A DNA stretch of 64,000 nt. It comes from Clostridiales bacterium CHKCI006 (GTDB taxonomy: Bacteria; Bacillota_I; Bacilli_A; Erysipelotrichales; Coprobacillaceae). A program made the position numbers and the translations under genes. The stretch is from NCBI GenBank assembly GCA_900018345.1, contig FCNA01000108.1, positions 1 through 64,000 of the forward strand. The letters are read 5' to 3'. The notes beneath the pieces are model-generated. The model saw only the letters and a list, made by a program, of their open reading frames with translations, was not told where the DNA came from and ran no database searches. Shown piece after piece: positions 19,239 to 29,311 of the stretch (position 1 is the stretch's first letter; every line of letters starts with the position of its first letter).

Positions 19239-20519
19239 GTTTGTGAATTCGAATTCAAAATCCAGAATACGGACCGTATCGCCATCCTGACAGCCTGCCT
19301 TGCGCAAAGCATCGACGATCCCCATCTTTTTCAGCTGAACACTGAAACGCTTAAGGGCATCATCACTAGAAAAACTTGTCATCTGAACTAAACGTTCGAT
19401 CTTCTTGCCTGTCAATGAATAAACCCCATTGCCTTCATTATGAATCTCATAACCGCGCTCTTCACGACCATCATAACGATAGAGCACCTGTTCATCCTGA
19501 ACGTCCTCAAAGATGACTTTCTCCTGGTAACTGTCTAGCAGATCAGCAATCTTATATAAAGGTTCATTCAGTCCTTCAACCATATAGGCACTGATTGGAT
19601 AGACCGGCACATCCGGTACTTTCTCCTTAAAGCGGGCAAGATTTTCCTCCGCTCCAGGCAGATCCATCTTATTAGCCAACACGATCTGTGGACGATCCAT
19701 CAAATGATACTCATAGGAACGTAATTCTTCGTTAATGATGCAGTAATCCTCATATGGATCACGCCCTTCACTGGCCCCCATATCGACGATATGAACAATG
19801 ACCCGACAGCGCTCAATATGTCTTAAAAACTGGAATCCAAGCCCTTTCCCCTGACTGGCACCTTCAATCAATCCCGGCAGATCGGCCATGACGAAACTGC
19901 GCCCATCAGGACTTGAGACAACGCCCAGATTCGGCACAATGGTCGTAAAATGATAATCGGCAATCTCCGGTTTTGCACGTGAAACCACTGAGAGTAAAGT
20001 TGATTTTCCCACGGAAGGAAAACCGACTAAACCAACATCCGCTAAAAGCTTTAACTCGCAGACAACATCAAAAGATTCTCCCGGCTCACCACGTTCACAG
20101 ATCTGTGGTGCTGGATTACGGCTCGTCGCAAAGCGACAGTTGCCCCGGCCGCCACGACCGCCCTTGGCAATGACCGCACGCTGACCGTCTGAAGTCAGAT
20201 CGGCCATGACTCTCCCCGTCTTTTCCTCATAGATGACAGTACCGATCGGCACCCGAACAATCAGGTTCTTCGCATCTGCCCCGTGCATGCGCTTCGGCAT
20301 ACCATTCTGTCCGGCCTTTGCCTTGTATAAACGATTATAACGCAAATCTAATAAAGTCGATAAATGTGTCGTTGCTTCAAAGATAACCGAACCGCCGCGT
20401 CCGCCATCGCCACCAGCCGGTCCGCCTTTAGGGACATAGGCTTCCTTACGAAATGACACGATGCCATCTCCACCTTTACCTGCCTGAACCGAAATGCGTG
20501 CTTTATCTATAAACTGCAT
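19236..20519 (-). CDS. obg: Obg/CgtA GTPase
   Basis: 427 residues in three parts. The glycine-rich Obg fold (about 1-158; [20 protein letters not shown], then [12 protein letters not shown]) is followed by the G domain (G1 [12 protein letters not shown]3 [10 protein letters not shown]4 NKMDLPG, G5 PISAYMVEG) and a C-terminal OCT domain, about 345-427. Obg takes part in large-subunit maturation and stress control. It follows rplU-prp-rpmA, as in most bacteria. B. subtilis has spo0B between rpmA and obg, and none is seen here; the terminator before it implies its own control. Confidence 0.98.
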   Translation of the reverse strand: MQFIDKARISVQAGKGGDGIVSFRKEAYVPKGGPAGGDGGRGGSVIFEATTHLSTLLDLRYNRLYKAKAGQNGMPKRMHGADAKNLIVRVPIGTVIYEEKTGRVMADLTSDGQRAVIAKGGRGGRGNCRFATSRNPAPQICERGEPGESFDVVCELKLLADVGLVGFPSVGKSTLLSVVSRAKPEIADYHFTTIVPNLGVVSSPDGRSFVMADLPGLIEGASQGKGLGFQFLRHIERCRVIVHIVDMGASEGRDPYEDYCIINEELRSYEYHLMDRPQIVLANKMDLPGAEENLARFKEKVPDVPVYPISAYMVEGLNEPLYKIADLLDSYQEKVIFEDVQDEQVLYRYDGREERGYEIHNEGNGVYSLTGKKIERLVQMTSFSSDDALKRFSVQLKKMGIVDALRKAGCQDGDTVRILDFEFEFTN

Positions 20520-20537
20520 TCTTTCACCTGCTTTCTA

Positions 20538-20567
20538 TAAAAAAGAGGTGCCGGCAAAGCACCCCTT
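20538..20567 (-). terminator. Terminator of rplU-prp-rpmA
   Basis: The stem AGAGGTGC/GCACCCCT (20544-20551, 20559-20566, one G-U pair) is followed by six T on the minus strand. Confidence 0.85.
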
Positions 20568-20573
20568 CAGTCA

Positions 20574-20861
20574 TTAAGCTTCTACTGGATAAACAGAAAC
20601 TTTCTTTCTGTCCTTACCTAAACGTTCATAACGAACAACACCATTCACAGTTGCGAATAAAGTATCATCGCTGCCTTTACCAACATTGGTACCTGGATGG
20701 ATCTTTGTTCCTCTCTGTCTGTAGATAATAGAACCTGCATGGCAGTACTGTCCGTCAGATAATTTCATTCCTAATCTTTTTGAATGAGAATCACGACCGT
20801 TCTTAGTAGAACCAACACCCTTTTTAGAGGCAAATAACTGTAAGTCTAATTTTAACATCAT
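20574..20861 (-). CDS. rpmA: 50S ribosomal protein L27, precursor with Prp-cleaved extension
   Basis: 95 residues. The N-terminus [20 protein letters not shown] carries the short extension typical of Bacillota, cut after Phe in LQLF/ASKK by the protease Prp before L27 can reach the peptidyl transferase centre. The rest is standard L27 ([17 protein letters not shown]). The gene starts within the prp stop region; the adjacent prp supplies the enzyme. Confidence 0.97.
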   Translation of the reverse strand: MMLKLDLQLFASKKGVGSTKNGRDSHSKRLGMKLSDGQYCHAGSIIYRQRGTKIHPGTNVGKGSDDTLFATVNGVVRYERLGKDRKKVSVYPVEA

Positions 20862-21193
20862 GATGCGTGCACCTCCTGCTTAATTACGTTGATGTATTTC
20901 GAATAACCTTCTTCAATGGTTTTCAGCTGTATTTCCAGTGTCTCTAGTATCACCTGAACCCGTCTGTCATCCACATCATGAAGGGTCAGCGATGCTTCTC
21001 CTTCCCCCATTTCAACCTGAAAACGAGAAGAATCTTCACCCAGTGCCAGGATCACAGCATTAAAGCCGCCAATTAACACAGCACTCACTCCAGCACATAC
21101 CAGATCTTTGCCATGCCTAGCAAACAAGGCATGTCCACTGGCCTGCATCGCTTTAATTTTCTTGTTTTGGGTTAAGATACGTACCTCAATCAT
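20858..21193 (-). CDS. prp: Ribosomal-processing cysteine protease Prp
   Basis: 111 residues, usual size for the YsxB/Prp family. The catalytic His lies in [10 protein letters not shown] and the Cys in [15 protein letters not shown]. It sits between L21 and L27, its invariant position, and its substrate is the L27 extension encoded by the next gene. It overlaps rpmA by four bases. Confidence 0.96.
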   Translation of the reverse strand: MIEVRILTQNKKIKAMQASGHALFARHGKDLVCAGVSAVLIGGFNAVILALGEDSSRFQVEMGEGEASLTLHDVDDRRVQVILETLEIQLKTIEEGYSKYINVIKQEVHAS

Positions 21194-21197
21194 TTAA

Positions 21198-21506
21198 CTA
21201 AGCGTTGATCGCTTCAACAGTTAATTTTGTATAAGGTTGACGATGACCCTGTTTTTTGTGATAATGTTTCTTTGGTTTGTATTTGTAAACAATGATCTTC
21301 TTACCTTTACCCTGCTTTTCTACCTTAGCAGTCACCGTTGCACCTTCAATGTATGGTGCACCAATCTTAGTAGATTCACCACCGATGAAGAGAACCTTAT
21401 CAAAAGTATAAGTTTCGCCTTCTTCAACATTTAACTTTTCAACAAAAATAGTGTCACCAGCTTCAACTTTAACCTGTTTTCCACCTGTTTCAATAACTGC
21501 GTACAT
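21198..21506 (-). CDS. rplU: 50S ribosomal protein L21
   Basis: From the ATG at 21506 this is a 102-residue protein, [20 protein letters not shown], with [20 protein letters not shown] and the terminal [20 protein letters not shown] stands upstream. It is first in the rplU-prp-rpmA operon. Confidence 0.98.
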   Translation of the reverse strand: MYAVIETGGKQVKVEAGDTIFVEKLNVEEGETYTFDKVLFIGGESTKIGAPYIEGATVTAKVEKQGKGKKIIVYKYKPKKHYHKKQGHRQPYTKLTVEAINA

Positions 21507-21515
21507 GAACCGCAC

Positions 21516-21605
21516 CTCCTAATTTGATATTCCAAGACTCGCCAAATAAGGCAGACAACTGTCTTTTCACCTTTTTTGAGCGGTTGTAGCTAGAGGTCTA
21601 CAACG
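21516..21605 (-). promoter_or_regulatory. Probable L21 autoregulatory leader
   Basis: About 90 bases of untranslated leader stand between the promoter and rplU. It holds the hairpin GTTGTAGAC...CTACAAC (near 21583-21604) and a second pairing region AGACAGTTGTCT, in the place and general form of the ribosomal protein L21 leader of Bacillota. The assignment rests on position and hairpins; a covariance-model scan was not possible. Confidence 0.55.
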
Positions 21606-21611
21606 CATTCC

Positions 21612-21640
21612 ATTTTAGCATTTTCATTTTTACTTGTCAA
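21612..21640 (-). promoter_or_regulatory. SigA-type promoter of rplU-prp-rpmA
   Basis: On the minus strand a consensus TTGACA (complement of 21635-21640) and TAAAAT (complement of 21612-21617) are separated by 17 bases. The -35 box lies inside the 3' end of the spoIVFB-like gene. Confidence 0.8.
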
Positions 21641-22385
21641 CCAAAAACTTAGCTTGAATGAAGCTTTTTTCATCCATCAGGCATCCTTTTTCGAGATAAA
21701 AATTATGATAGGGACGCAGCAAACAGCGATCATGATGAAGAACGCTTCGCCGGTAACGGCACCCAGCCAACCGACCGATCAACCAGTTGAGATAATAATA
21801 ATAGAAGTGACTGGCATAATCCCATATTTGCGTCAATAGATACGCATAGATCAGGATATGTCCGATCTGAAACGTATACCAGGCAAACAAACCAAGCGTC
21901 AATAAAGAAATTGGAATCAATAATTTCATACATAGTAGATAATCCAGTTTAAAGCTCAGACACAGCAGGAGCAACTTGGCACCGTCCAACGGCCAGATCG
22001 GCAGCAAGTTTAAGATCAGGACACTTTGATTGACCAGCGTATAATAAGCATAACTATGTGTACCGAGCCATGGTCGAAGGAAAAGTCCAAACAGATAGAG
22101 CCCCAGATGACTCAATGGTCCGGCTAAAACTAACAGCAGATCCTGCCAGATCGGTTTCAGGCCAAAATCCCTGACCATCAAAAAGGCACCGAAAGGATAA
22201 AGGCGGATCTCCTTGATTTCATACCCGAACAGGCAGGCGACCAGCCCATGACTGTACTCATGCCATAAAATAATAAAGAAAGCAATGATGCTTTCTTTGA
22301 ACCATCCTACAGCCAGGCACATCCCAAAGTACATGAGCACACTTGGATGTGCGACAAGCTTAGGCCATTGCCAGCGCTTCTTCAT
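21630..22385 (-). CDS. spoIVFB: SpoIVFB-like site-2 membrane metalloprotease (M50)
   Basis: From the ATG at 22385 there are 251 residues with several membrane helices. The zinc site is HEYSH (H42, E43, H46) in the first helix and the third ligand is Asp134 in NLLPIWPLDGAKLL. SpoIVFB in B. subtilis cuts pro-SigK inside the mother cell. Position supports the name: upstream of rplU-prp-rpmA and after an SpoIVFA-like gene, with minCD further up, the same order as B. subtilis. The usual LDGG is LDGA here. The start overlaps the previous gene by 26 bases. Confidence 0.85.
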   Translation of the reverse strand: MKKRWQWPKLVAHPSVLMYFGMCLAVGWFKESIIAFFIILWHEYSHGLVACLFGYEIKEIRLYPFGAFLMVRDFGLKPIWQDLLLVLAGPLSHLGLYLFGLFLRPWLGTHSYAYYTLVNQSVLILNLLPIWPLDGAKLLLLCLSFKLDYLLCMKLLIPISLLTLGLFAWYTFQIGHILIYAYLLTQIWDYASHFYYYYLNWLIGRLAGCRYRRSVLHHDRCLLRPYHNFYLEKGCLMDEKSFIQAKFLVDK

Positions 22386-22935
22386 AGGAAATCGCCTGTC
22401 CTTCGTAGGAAAACTGCAGGCTGAACGCACTTTCCCAATAACCTAAGAGATCGCCGCTTTGCACATGATCATACAGCGCAACCTCTACTTCACTCAAATC
22501 ACCGTACACAGCCTGTATCCCGTTTGTCTGTTCGATCGTGACACTTTTTTCATCAGCGGCAATGACCACCCCTACACCGATCGCGCTGATAGCGCTGGTT
22601 GGGGCGGTGAAATGGGTCTCGTCAATCGCCTCATAACTGACCGGCCCATCCACAGCAGTCGTTTCATTGTGGAAAAAAGGAATGACAGATAACAGATGGG
22701 TATCGATCCAATCCTGATATTTTGCGAATGAAAGATGCTCACTGATCCACTGCGTGAACACCTCACCCTGCCCGCTAGCTCGCATATAGGTTCCTACTCC
22801 CAGCACCAGTGCGCCCGCCAGCATCAAACGAATCATCCAGCGGTAAAGCCGATTAAACTGACGATCATTCAAAACAGGTTGACTATGATGATGGCGCTGA
22901 CGCATGCGACGACGAATTTCATCTAAATCATCCAT
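22360..22935 (-). CDS. spoIVFA: SpoIVFA-like membrane protein with degenerate LytM domain
   Basis: 191 residues: a basic, His/Arg-rich N-terminus (RRRMRQRHHHSQ), one membrane helix (about 35-49), an external linker and a C-terminal M23/LytM-like beta domain (GVGVVIAADEKSVTIEQTNG, VYGDLSEVEVALYDHVQSGD, LLGYWES). The zinc-binding histidines of active LytM enzymes are missing, as in SpoIVFA. SpoIVFA holds SpoIVFB inactive until the engulfed forespore signals. The call rests on domain layout and on overlap with the spoIVFB-like gene; overall similarity is low. Confidence 0.72.
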   Translation of the reverse strand: MDDLDEIRRRMRQRHHHSQPVLNDRQFNRLYRWMIRLMLAGALVLGVGTYMRASGQGEVFTQWISEHLSFAKYQDWIDTHLLSVIPFFHNETTAVDGPVSYEAIDETHFTAPTSAISAIGVGVVIAADEKSVTIEQTNGIQAVYGDLSEVEVALYDHVQSGDLLGYWESAFSLQFSYEGQAISYEEALAMA

Positions 22936-22975
22936 CCCATCACCTCATTATCATGATATGAAAGAATGGCTTTCT

Positions 22976-24040
22976 TTATGTACGACGCTCAACGATTTTC
23001 TTCAGACCGGCAAATCCAACCATCAGTAAAGGCACTGCAAAGACCATACCGGTAATGCCAAACAGATTGGTTCCGATGATAATCGCACACAGGATCCAGA
23101 TTGGCTTGGTATTCGTATTACTGGAATAAACACGCGGCATGATCACATACGAATCTACTAAAAAAAGAATCAGGGTCAAAAGCAGCATGACCATAAACTG
23201 AAGCGATGGTAAACCATATCCTGTCAGCAAACCGACCAAACTGGACATCAGCGGGCCAATATAAGGAATGATCACACTCAAAGCATTTAATACGGCCAGT
23301 TCCTTATAATAACTATGCCCCACCAGAAAATACATCAGTCCATATTCTAACAGATGAATTCCCATTAAGACCAGGACCCCTTTTAGAAAGCACAGCATAT
23401 AATAATCCAGACTGGATAGATAACTCGGCAAGAAGGGATGGATCAAACGCGAGAGTCGCTTGATCTGCATTTTGACTTCATCAATATGCGCAATCATGTA
23501 AAGAGAGATCGCCAGATAGATCACACCACTGGTAAAATAACCCAGCGCATCAGTCAGGGCTGTTAAAGCATTTTGCCAGATGCCCAGATTATCGACTAAA
23601 GTCCGAATACCTTCAATGAAACTGGAAAATAACGGGCTCAAGTTCACATCATGTTCAATGATCAGCCAGATATTGATTTCCTGGGCTGCTGCGATCAGCA
23701 TGGCCGACAGTTCTGAGATCTTGCGAATCATCGCCGGCAATAAAACAACGCCTAAGACCAGAACCAGAAAGATCACAGAAATATAGACAAAAGCAATCGC
23801 CAGACCTCGTTTCATTCCCATATCTCTTAAAAAATTCACACATGGATTTAAAATATAGGCAATCATAAAACCGATTGCAAACGGTTTGATGATGGCTATC
23901 AGCATGCCGAAGATATCAGCAAAGACCGGACTGAGGGAATAGAGGATCAAGATGATCAAAAGGATCATAATGATACCAAGCGAACGATACAAAGTGGATA
24001 TATCCTGGAGCTTTGAAATGATTTTTTTCATCAGGTTCAT
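22976..24040 (-). CDS. AI-2E family transporter (YtvI/PerM-like)
   Basis: 354 residues with about eight predicted membrane segments. The family features are an N-terminal pair of helices (IIMILLIILILYSLSPVF, IIKPFAIGFMIAYILNP), a central soluble stretch with RLIHPFLPSYLSSLDYYMLC, and the conserved C-terminal part ALSVIIPYIGPLMSSLVGLL then GITGMVFAVPLLMVG. Family roles include export of AI-2 and Na+/H+ exchange, so the cargo is unknown. YtvI-type members are often found in spore formers. It sits between minD and spoIVFA, where B. subtilis has no such gene. Confidence 0.87.
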   Translation of the reverse strand: MNLMKKIISKLQDISTLYRSLGIIMILLIILILYSLSPVFADIFGMLIAIIKPFAIGFMIAYILNPCVNFLRDMGMKRGLAIAFVYISVIFLVLVLGVVLLPAMIRKISELSAMLIAAAQEINIWLIIEHDVNLSPLFSSFIEGIRTLVDNLGIWQNALTALTDALGYFTSGVIYLAISLYMIAHIDEVKMQIKRLSRLIHPFLPSYLSSLDYYMLCFLKGVLVLMGIHLLEYGLMYFLVGHSYYKELAVLNALSVIIPYIGPLMSSLVGLLTGYGLPSLQFMVMLLLTLILFLVDSYVIMPRVYSSNTNTKPIWILCAIIIGTNLFGITGMVFAVPLLMVGFAGLKKIVERRT

Positions 24041-24071
24041 AAACTCACTTCCTTATACCCCTATTCTAACA

Positions 24072-24094
24072 AAAAAAGCGCCATAAAGCACTTA
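24072..24094 (-). terminator. Weak terminator after minD
   Basis: The short stem AAGTGC/GCGCTT (with a G-U pair) is followed by seven T on the minus strand and overlaps the minD stop. Confidence 0.55.
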
Positions 24095-24871
24095 TTTTTG
24101 AAATAGTTTTTGCAGAAAGGTCTTTTTGCGACTGACCGTATAGTTCACATTCTCACCATTTAAACGACGCGCAATTCGACAAAAGCATTCCCTCAAGATA
24201 CTTCTATCATCAAAGTAGACCGGTACACCCCGATTATTCGCAGCAATCATATGGGCATCTTCATAAACAATTCCTAACAGTGGCAAAGAAAGGATCTCCG
24301 TTGCATCGCGCAGCGTTAGACTGGTCTTATTTTGTATGTAATCTTCATTTAACCGATTGACGATCATTGAGATATTGCCGATACCCTTCTTCATCAGCAA
24401 GCCCACCACCCGATCGCAGTCACGGATGCTGGCGAGATCTAAATTAACGACCACGATGGCTTCATCTGCACAGTTAGCTGCATACTGAAAGCCTTTCTCA
24501 ATACCGGCCGGACTATCAATCAAAATATAATCAAACTGATGTTTAAAGTGATCCACCAGCGTTTGCATATATTCCAGGTTGAAATCACCAAACTGCAAGG
24601 TCTTACAAGCAGGAATCAAATATAAGGACGCACAGCGTTTATCTTTGATCAGGACCTGATCCATGGTACAACGTCCATCCACGACGTCTTTCAGATCATA
24701 GATCACCCGATTTTCCAGTCCCATCATCACATCCAGATTTTTCAGACCCAGATCAGCATCGACTAAACAGACCCGATAATCCTGATTGGCCAGTGCACAA
24801 GCCAAATTCACACTGATACTGCTCTTGCCGACACCACCTTTTCCCGAAGTAATTACGATTGTTCTAGCCAT
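24092..24871 (-). CDS. minD: Septum site-determining ATPase MinD
   Basis: From the ATG at 24871 there are 259 residues, MARTIVITSGKGGVGKSSIS (deviant Walker A with signature Lys), then CLVDADLGLKNLDVMMGLE, IDSPAGIEKGF and a basic amphipathic C-terminus (KKTFLQKLFQK) that binds the membrane. It recruits MinC and keeps the division ring away from poles. It overlaps the minC stop by eight bases. MinE is absent; DivIVA (55.8 kb) is the likely pole marker. Confidence 0.97.
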   Translation of the reverse strand: MARTIVITSGKGGVGKSSISVNLACALANQDYRVCLVDADLGLKNLDVMMGLENRVIYDLKDVVDGRCTMDQVLIKDKRCASLYLIPACKTLQFGDFNLEYMQTLVDHFKHQFDYILIDSPAGIEKGFQYAANCADEAIVVVNLDLASIRDCDRVVGLLMKKGIGNISMIVNRLNEDYIQNKTSLTLRDATEILSLPLLGIVYEDAHMIAANNRGVPVYFDDRSILRECFCRIARRLNGENVNYTVSRKKTFLQKLFQK

Positions 24872-25433
24872 CACTATCCCCCTCCAAAATATCCCCATCG
24901 TGGGACACATCATCGTATAATCTCAGTGTCCGCGTGCTGACATGCTCTAAACGCTTCTGATTGATGCACAGGGTCGCATCCACTAAGTGGGTCGCGCTGA
25001 TATGCGCATTTGGCCCATGCACCTCAATCACCCCGCGCACTTCACCCAGCGCATAGACATTGCCCTGTACCCTCAGATATCCACCGGGATTGATCCTGCC
25101 ATCAAAGACCACATCTTCATCAGCCTGGACAACCTCGCCATTGCGGATGGTCATGGATAAATGAGTCATCTCTGTTTTGGTTGGACAAGGCTGATTGAAG
25201 CCGCAAAAAAGGACCTGTTGGCTGGTCGTCAGAACATCCAGCAAAGCAAAAAGGAATTGGCGCGAGAGCAGCCGCTGACCAAAATCAAAATAAGCACGGA
25301 TAAAATATCCCTCTTTATGGAGCAGCGGATTGTCGATCCAGTCAGTGATACCGACAAGAACCTCTGCTTCTGACAATGTTTCATCAATCACAAATAAAAG
25401 ATGATCATTGATGCCTTTGACCTGTATCTTCAT
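24864..25433 (-). CDS. minC: Septum site-determining protein MinC
   Basis: 189 residues, slightly short for MinC. The N-terminal FtsZ-inhibiting domain (KIQVKGINDHLLFVIDE...) is followed by the C-terminal beta-helix (VVFDGRINPGGYLRVQGNVY, ALGEVRGVIEVHGPNAHISA), which binds MinD. mreBCD, upstream of minCD in B. subtilis, are absent here; the next gene upstream is radC. Confidence 0.93.
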   Translation of the reverse strand: MKIQVKGINDHLLFVIDETLSEAEVLVGITDWIDNPLLHKEGYFIRAYFDFGQRLLSRQFLFALLDVLTTSQQVLFCGFNQPCPTKTEMTHLSMTIRNGEVVQADEDVVFDGRINPGGYLRVQGNVYALGEVRGVIEVHGPNAHISATHLVDATLCINQKRLEHVSTRTLRLYDDVSHDGDILEGDSDG

Positions 25434-25510
25434 GCTCCGCCCTCACTTCCTAACACTAAACTCATTGTAAGGGGTCGCCCGTAAAAAAAGTGTCGAAGCA
25501 GCTTATGAAA

Positions 25511-26185
25511 CTAAAAAAGTTCTGCTTCTCTTAAACTGATATAACGATTTTTGCCGATGATCAGATGATCCAAGAGCGGGATACCGATGATCTCACCGGT
25601 ACGGGCAATCATCTCGGTCAATTCAATATCAGCCTTGGAAGGGGTGGCATTGCCACTGGGATGATTATGTGCAATAATGATCCGCGCCGCTGAACAGGCC
25701 ATCGCCTCTTTATAGATCTCACGGGGATGGGCAATGGAACAGTCCAGTCCGCCCTTATAGATCATCCGTTCTCTGATGATCTGGTTTTTCGTATTCAAAA
25801 ATAGGGTGACCAGACATTCCTGCTGCTGATCCTGCAGCTTGCCTGCCAGATAATTGAAGGCATCCTGCGCATTTTCGATACGCCGCTTTTCTTTTGGATC
25901 CGAAAGCTGCAGACGCGTAGCCAATTCAATGGCAGCCAACACTTCCAGTGCCTTTGTTTCCTTGATGCCTTTAATTTGGACCAGATCCGCCAGCGTCAGC
26001 TGCGGCAAGTTCACAAACCCACCGCAGCATTGAATGATCTTATAAGCCAGATCGAGACTGGAAGCACTGCGCGTCCCTGTCTTTAGCAGGATCGCCAGTA
26101 ATTCGGCATTGCTGAGCGTATCAATACCATGATAAAGGGCTTTTTCACGAGGGCGCTCATCCTCATGCATTTCTTTGATTTGCAT
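25511..26185 (-). CDS. radC: RadC family JAB-domain protein
   Basis: 224 residues: an N-terminal UPF0758/HhH part (LSNAELLAILLKTGTRSASS, LVQIKGIKETKALEVLAAIE) and the JAB/MPN metalloprotease-like domain with IIIAHNHPSGNATPS, whose HxHPSG plus downstream D form the zinc site. Despite the name, a repair role is unproven. It lies in the conserved valS-radC-minCD neighbourhood. Confidence 0.95.
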   Translation of the reverse strand: MQIKEMHEDERPREKALYHGIDTLSNAELLAILLKTGTRSASSLDLAYKIIQCCGGFVNLPQLTLADLVQIKGIKETKALEVLAAIELATRLQLSDPKEKRRIENAQDAFNYLAGKLQDQQQECLVTLFLNTKNQIIRERMIYKGGLDCSIAHPREIYKEAMACSAARIIIAHNHPSGNATPSKADIELTEMIARTGEIIGIPLLDHLIIGKNRYISLREAELF

Positions 26186-26188
26186 TAT

Positions 26189-26563
26189 TCACCTGCTTTC
26201 CAGATAGTCAATCAGGGCATCGGGATCATCGATAGAGAGGTCAGAAGGACAGCTGACTTCCTTTGCCACCACGCTTAGGCCAGCATTCTGCAGTGCTGTC
26301 GTGACTTCGGCATTATCACTTTGTTCAAAGGTAAAATTCGCAATCAAATAATACTGATCCTCTTTATGTACGATATAGTGCTCAAAGCCTGCTGATTCTA
26401 ATTGACTGGCTGCCTGTGAAGCATTCTCCTGACTGGAATAAAGACCGACCTGATTATAATAAAGGGTGGATGTCTGCTGTTCAGGCACCAGATAAAGCAT
26501 CAGACTTCCCAAAATACTGCCGATCAACAAGCCTAAAGCGACCATTACATATTCCTTTTTCAT
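26189..26563 (-). CDS. Membrane-anchored SPOR-like protein at the spoIIB position
   Basis: 124 residues: a single N-terminal membrane helix (VMVALGLLIGSILGSLMLYL), then one SPOR-like repeat (LYYNQVGLYSSQENASQAAS, QLESAGFEHYIVHKEDQYYL, IANFTF) with the beta-alpha-beta order of peptidoglycan-binding SPOR domains. It lies three bases before radC. In B. subtilis spoIIB, also a membrane protein with a SPOR domain, lies between valS-folC and maf-radC. The protein here is much shorter, so orthology is inference from domain and place. It probably binds septal glycan. Confidence 0.7.
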   Translation of the reverse strand: MKKEYVMVALGLLIGSILGSLMLYLVPEQQTSTLYYNQVGLYSSQENASQAASQLESAGFEHYIVHKEDQYYLIANFTFEQSDNAEVTTALQNAGLSVVAKEVSCPSDLSIDDPDALIDYLESR

Positions 26564-26650
26564 ACACTCACCTCAACCTATCCTATGAGATAGATCACCT
26601 GTTTATGCCCTCATTCTATTATCCGCTTTTTATCCCAAAAACACTTGAAA

Positions 26651-26680
26651 AAAAAGGAGATTGTTTGGATACAATCCCCT
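26651..26680 (-). terminator. Terminator of the valS operon
   Basis: The stem GGAGATTGT/ACAATCCCC (26656-26664, 26671-26679) is followed by eight T on the minus strand, reaching into the valS stop. Confidence 0.85.
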
Positions 26681-29300
26681 ATTTGGATAAGGCCGCCAGT
26701 CCTGCCAGAACACTTTCATATTGTTTACGGTAATTAGCCAGTTTTTCTTTTTCCTGAGCAATCTTAGCAGCCGGAGCTTTGGCGACGAAGTTTGGATTTG
26801 CCAGCATCTTTTCACAACGCTGGATCTCTTTTTCCAGACGGTCTTTTTCTTTTTCCTGTTTGGCTCTCTCAGCCTGGAAATCCACGAGTCCTTCAAGTGA
26901 TACTTCCAGTACGTTACCGCCACGGATCGTTCGGGTCGTCACTTCTCCTTCTAAGCCCTCAGAAGAGAACCCTAAGCACTGGGCATGACCTAAACGACTG
27001 ATATAAGGCGCTAACTGATCAGCGTAACTGGATAACTGACTATCCGCTGTTTCTCTGATATGATAATGAATTTCTTTAGCGTTCTTGATATTGTAGTTCA
27101 CTCTGATCTCACGAATACCTTTGATGATCTCAATCAGATCTGCTACCTGTTTTTCGACTTCAGGTGCCTCGAAATCAGGCTGAATCTCAGGCCAGGTCGT
27201 GATACAGATAGATTCTTCCAGATGTGGGATGGCCTGATAGATCTCTTCAGTCACAAACGGCATAAATGGGTGCAGCATCTTCACAATGGCATTCAGCACA
27301 TAAACGAGTGTTGCCCGTGTTTCTTCTTTAGCTTTCGCATCTTCACCATTTAAAGCAACCTTCGCCAGTTCGATATACCAGGAGCAGAAATCATCCCAGA
27401 TAAAACGATAAAGTTCTGTGCCGACAATGACAAATTCGTACTTATCCATGTATTCATCGACATGCGCGATGACCTGATTCAAGCGATGCAGGATCCAGCG
27501 ATCTGCCAGCTGATGTGTCTCTATTTTCTTTGGATAAGCCATCTCCTCTTCAATATTCATCAGGACAAAGCGGCTGGCGTTCCAGATCTTATTAATAAAG
27601 TTCCAGGAGGCTTCCACTTTTTCAGGAATATAACGCAGATCCTGTCCAGGCGCTGAATTTGTCGTCAGGAAATAACGCAGCGCATCGGCACCATAAGTGT
27701 CGATCACTTCCATCGGATCCACACCGTTGCCTAAGGACTTCGACATCTTGCGTCCTTGCTCATCACGGATCAGACCATGAATCAGACAGTCTTTAAATGG
27801 ACGCTGACCGGTCAGTTCCAGTCCCTGGAAAGCCATTCTTGCTACCCAGAAGAAAATGATATCATATGCAGTAACCAGCACATTAGTTGGATAATAACGC
27901 TGCAGATCCTCTGTTTTTTCAGGCCAGCCTAAGGTTGAGAATGGCCACAGGGCTGAACTGAACCAGGTATCCAGGACATCCTCATCCTGAACCCAGCCTT
28001 CACCCTCAGGTGCACTTTCACCCACATAGATCTCTTCACCACGATACCAGGCTGGGATCCGATGTCCCCACCAGAGCTGGCGGGAAATACACCAGTCAAA
28101 GCAATTTTCCATCCATTGATTCAGTGTTTTTTCAAAACGTGCAGGATAGAAATGAATCTTTTTGTCTGCATCCGCCTGTTGCTCAAGCACCTGTTTAGCC
28201 AGCTTGTCCATACGTACGAACCACTGTTTGGATAAATATGGCTCAACCACCGCATGCGTTCGCTCACTATGTCCGACACTATGTACCATCGGTTCAATCT
28301 CAATCAACAGATCGGCCTCTTCCAGATCTTTCACCAGGGCTTCACGGCATGCCTCACGACTCATGCCGCAATACTTTCCGGCATTTTCATTCATCGTCGC
28401 ATCCGGGTTCATGACTACCACGCGTTCTAAGTGATGACGATTGCCAACTTCAAAGTCGTTTGGATCATGCGCAGGCGTGATCTTTACGACTCCTGTACCA
28501 AATTCAGGATCTGCGTGCATATCCGCAATGATCGGAATGCGTTTATTCACGATAGGCAGGATAACATATTGTCCTACTAAATCTTTATAGCGCTCATCTT
28601 TGGGATTGACTGCAACAGCCGTATCACCAAACAAGGTTTCCGGACGTGTCGTCGCTACCTCCAGATAACGACTATGATCTTCCAGATAATACTTTAAATG
28701 ATAAAAAGCGCCCGGATCATCCTGATAGATCACCTCTTCATTAGATAAAGCCGTCTGCGAAACCGGATCCCAGTTGATGATCCTTTCTCCACGATAAATG
28801 AGGCCCTGACGATAATAATCAACGAATACCCTGGTAACTGCCTTATTCAGTCCTTCATCAAGAGTAAATCTTTCGCGGGAGTAATCCAACGATAAGCCCA
28901 GCTTGCTCCATTGATCACGAATGTTCTTAGCATATTCCTCTTTCCATTCCCAAGCTTTCTCTAAGAAACCTTCACGGCCAAGATCACGTTTATTGATGCC
29001 CTGCTTCTTCAATTTTTCTACGACCTTGACCTCTGTTGCAATCGCCGCATGGTCCATGCCCGGCAGCCACAACGCATCAAAGCCTTTCATGCGTTTATAA
29101 CGAATGATCATATCCTGTAACGTCGTATCCCAGGCGTGACCTAAATGTAGTTTTCCGGTAACATTAGGCGGTGGGATCACGATTGCATAAGGTTTTTTAG
29201 AGGTATCGCCGGCTTCGAAGTAATGGTGATCAAGCCAGTTCTGATACTTTCCTTTTTCTACCTCCTGATGATTATATTTTGGTGCTAACTCTTTTTTCAT
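26679..29300 (-). CDS. valS: Valine--tRNA ligase
   Basis: 873 residues from [20 protein letters not shown] (29300). Class Ia signatures: [16 protein letters not shown] (HLGH) near the start and [14 protein letters not shown] (KMSKS) in the catalytic core. An editing domain follows the first motif, and the C-terminal coiled-coil tRNA arm ([18 protein letters not shown]) ends the chain. It is controlled by the valine T-box upstream and sits five to ten bases after the DMP19-domain gene. Confidence 0.98.
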   Translation of the reverse strand: MKKELAPKYNHQEVEKGKYQNWLDHHYFEAGDTSKKPYAIVIPPPNVTGKLHLGHAWDTTLQDMIIRYKRMKGFDALWLPGMDHAAIATEVKVVEKLKKQGINKRDLGREGFLEKAWEWKEEYAKNIRDQWSKLGLSLDYSRERFTLDEGLNKAVTRVFVDYYRQGLIYRGERIINWDPVSQTALSNEEVIYQDDPGAFYHLKYYLEDHSRYLEVATTRPETLFGDTAVAVNPKDERYKDLVGQYVILPIVNKRIPIIADMHADPEFGTGVVKITPAHDPNDFEVGNRHHLERVVVMNPDATMNENAGKYCGMSREACREALVKDLEEADLLIEIEPMVHSVGHSERTHAVVEPYLSKQWFVRMDKLAKQVLEQQADADKKIHFYPARFEKTLNQWMENCFDWCISRQLWWGHRIPAWYRGEEIYVGESAPEGEGWVQDEDVLDTWFSSALWPFSTLGWPEKTEDLQRYYPTNVLVTAYDIIFFWVARMAFQGLELTGQRPFKDCLIHGLIRDEQGRKMSKSLGNGVDPMEVIDTYGADALRYFLTTNSAPGQDLRYIPEKVEASWNFINKIWNASRFVLMNIEEEMAYPKKIETHQLADRWILHRLNQVIAHVDEYMDKYEFVIVGTELYRFIWDDFCSWYIELAKVALNGEDAKAKEETRATLVYVLNAIVKMLHPFMPFVTEEIYQAIPHLEESICITTWPEIQPDFEAPEVEKQVADLIEIIKGIREIRVNYNIKNAKEIHYHIRETADSQLSSYADQLAPYISRLGHAQCLGFSSEGLEGEVTTRTIRGGNVLEVSLEGLVDFQAERAKQEKEKDRLEKEIQRCEKMLANPNFVAKAPAAKIAQEKEKLANYRKQYESVLAGLAALSK

Positions 29301-29311
29301 AAGCATCCTCC

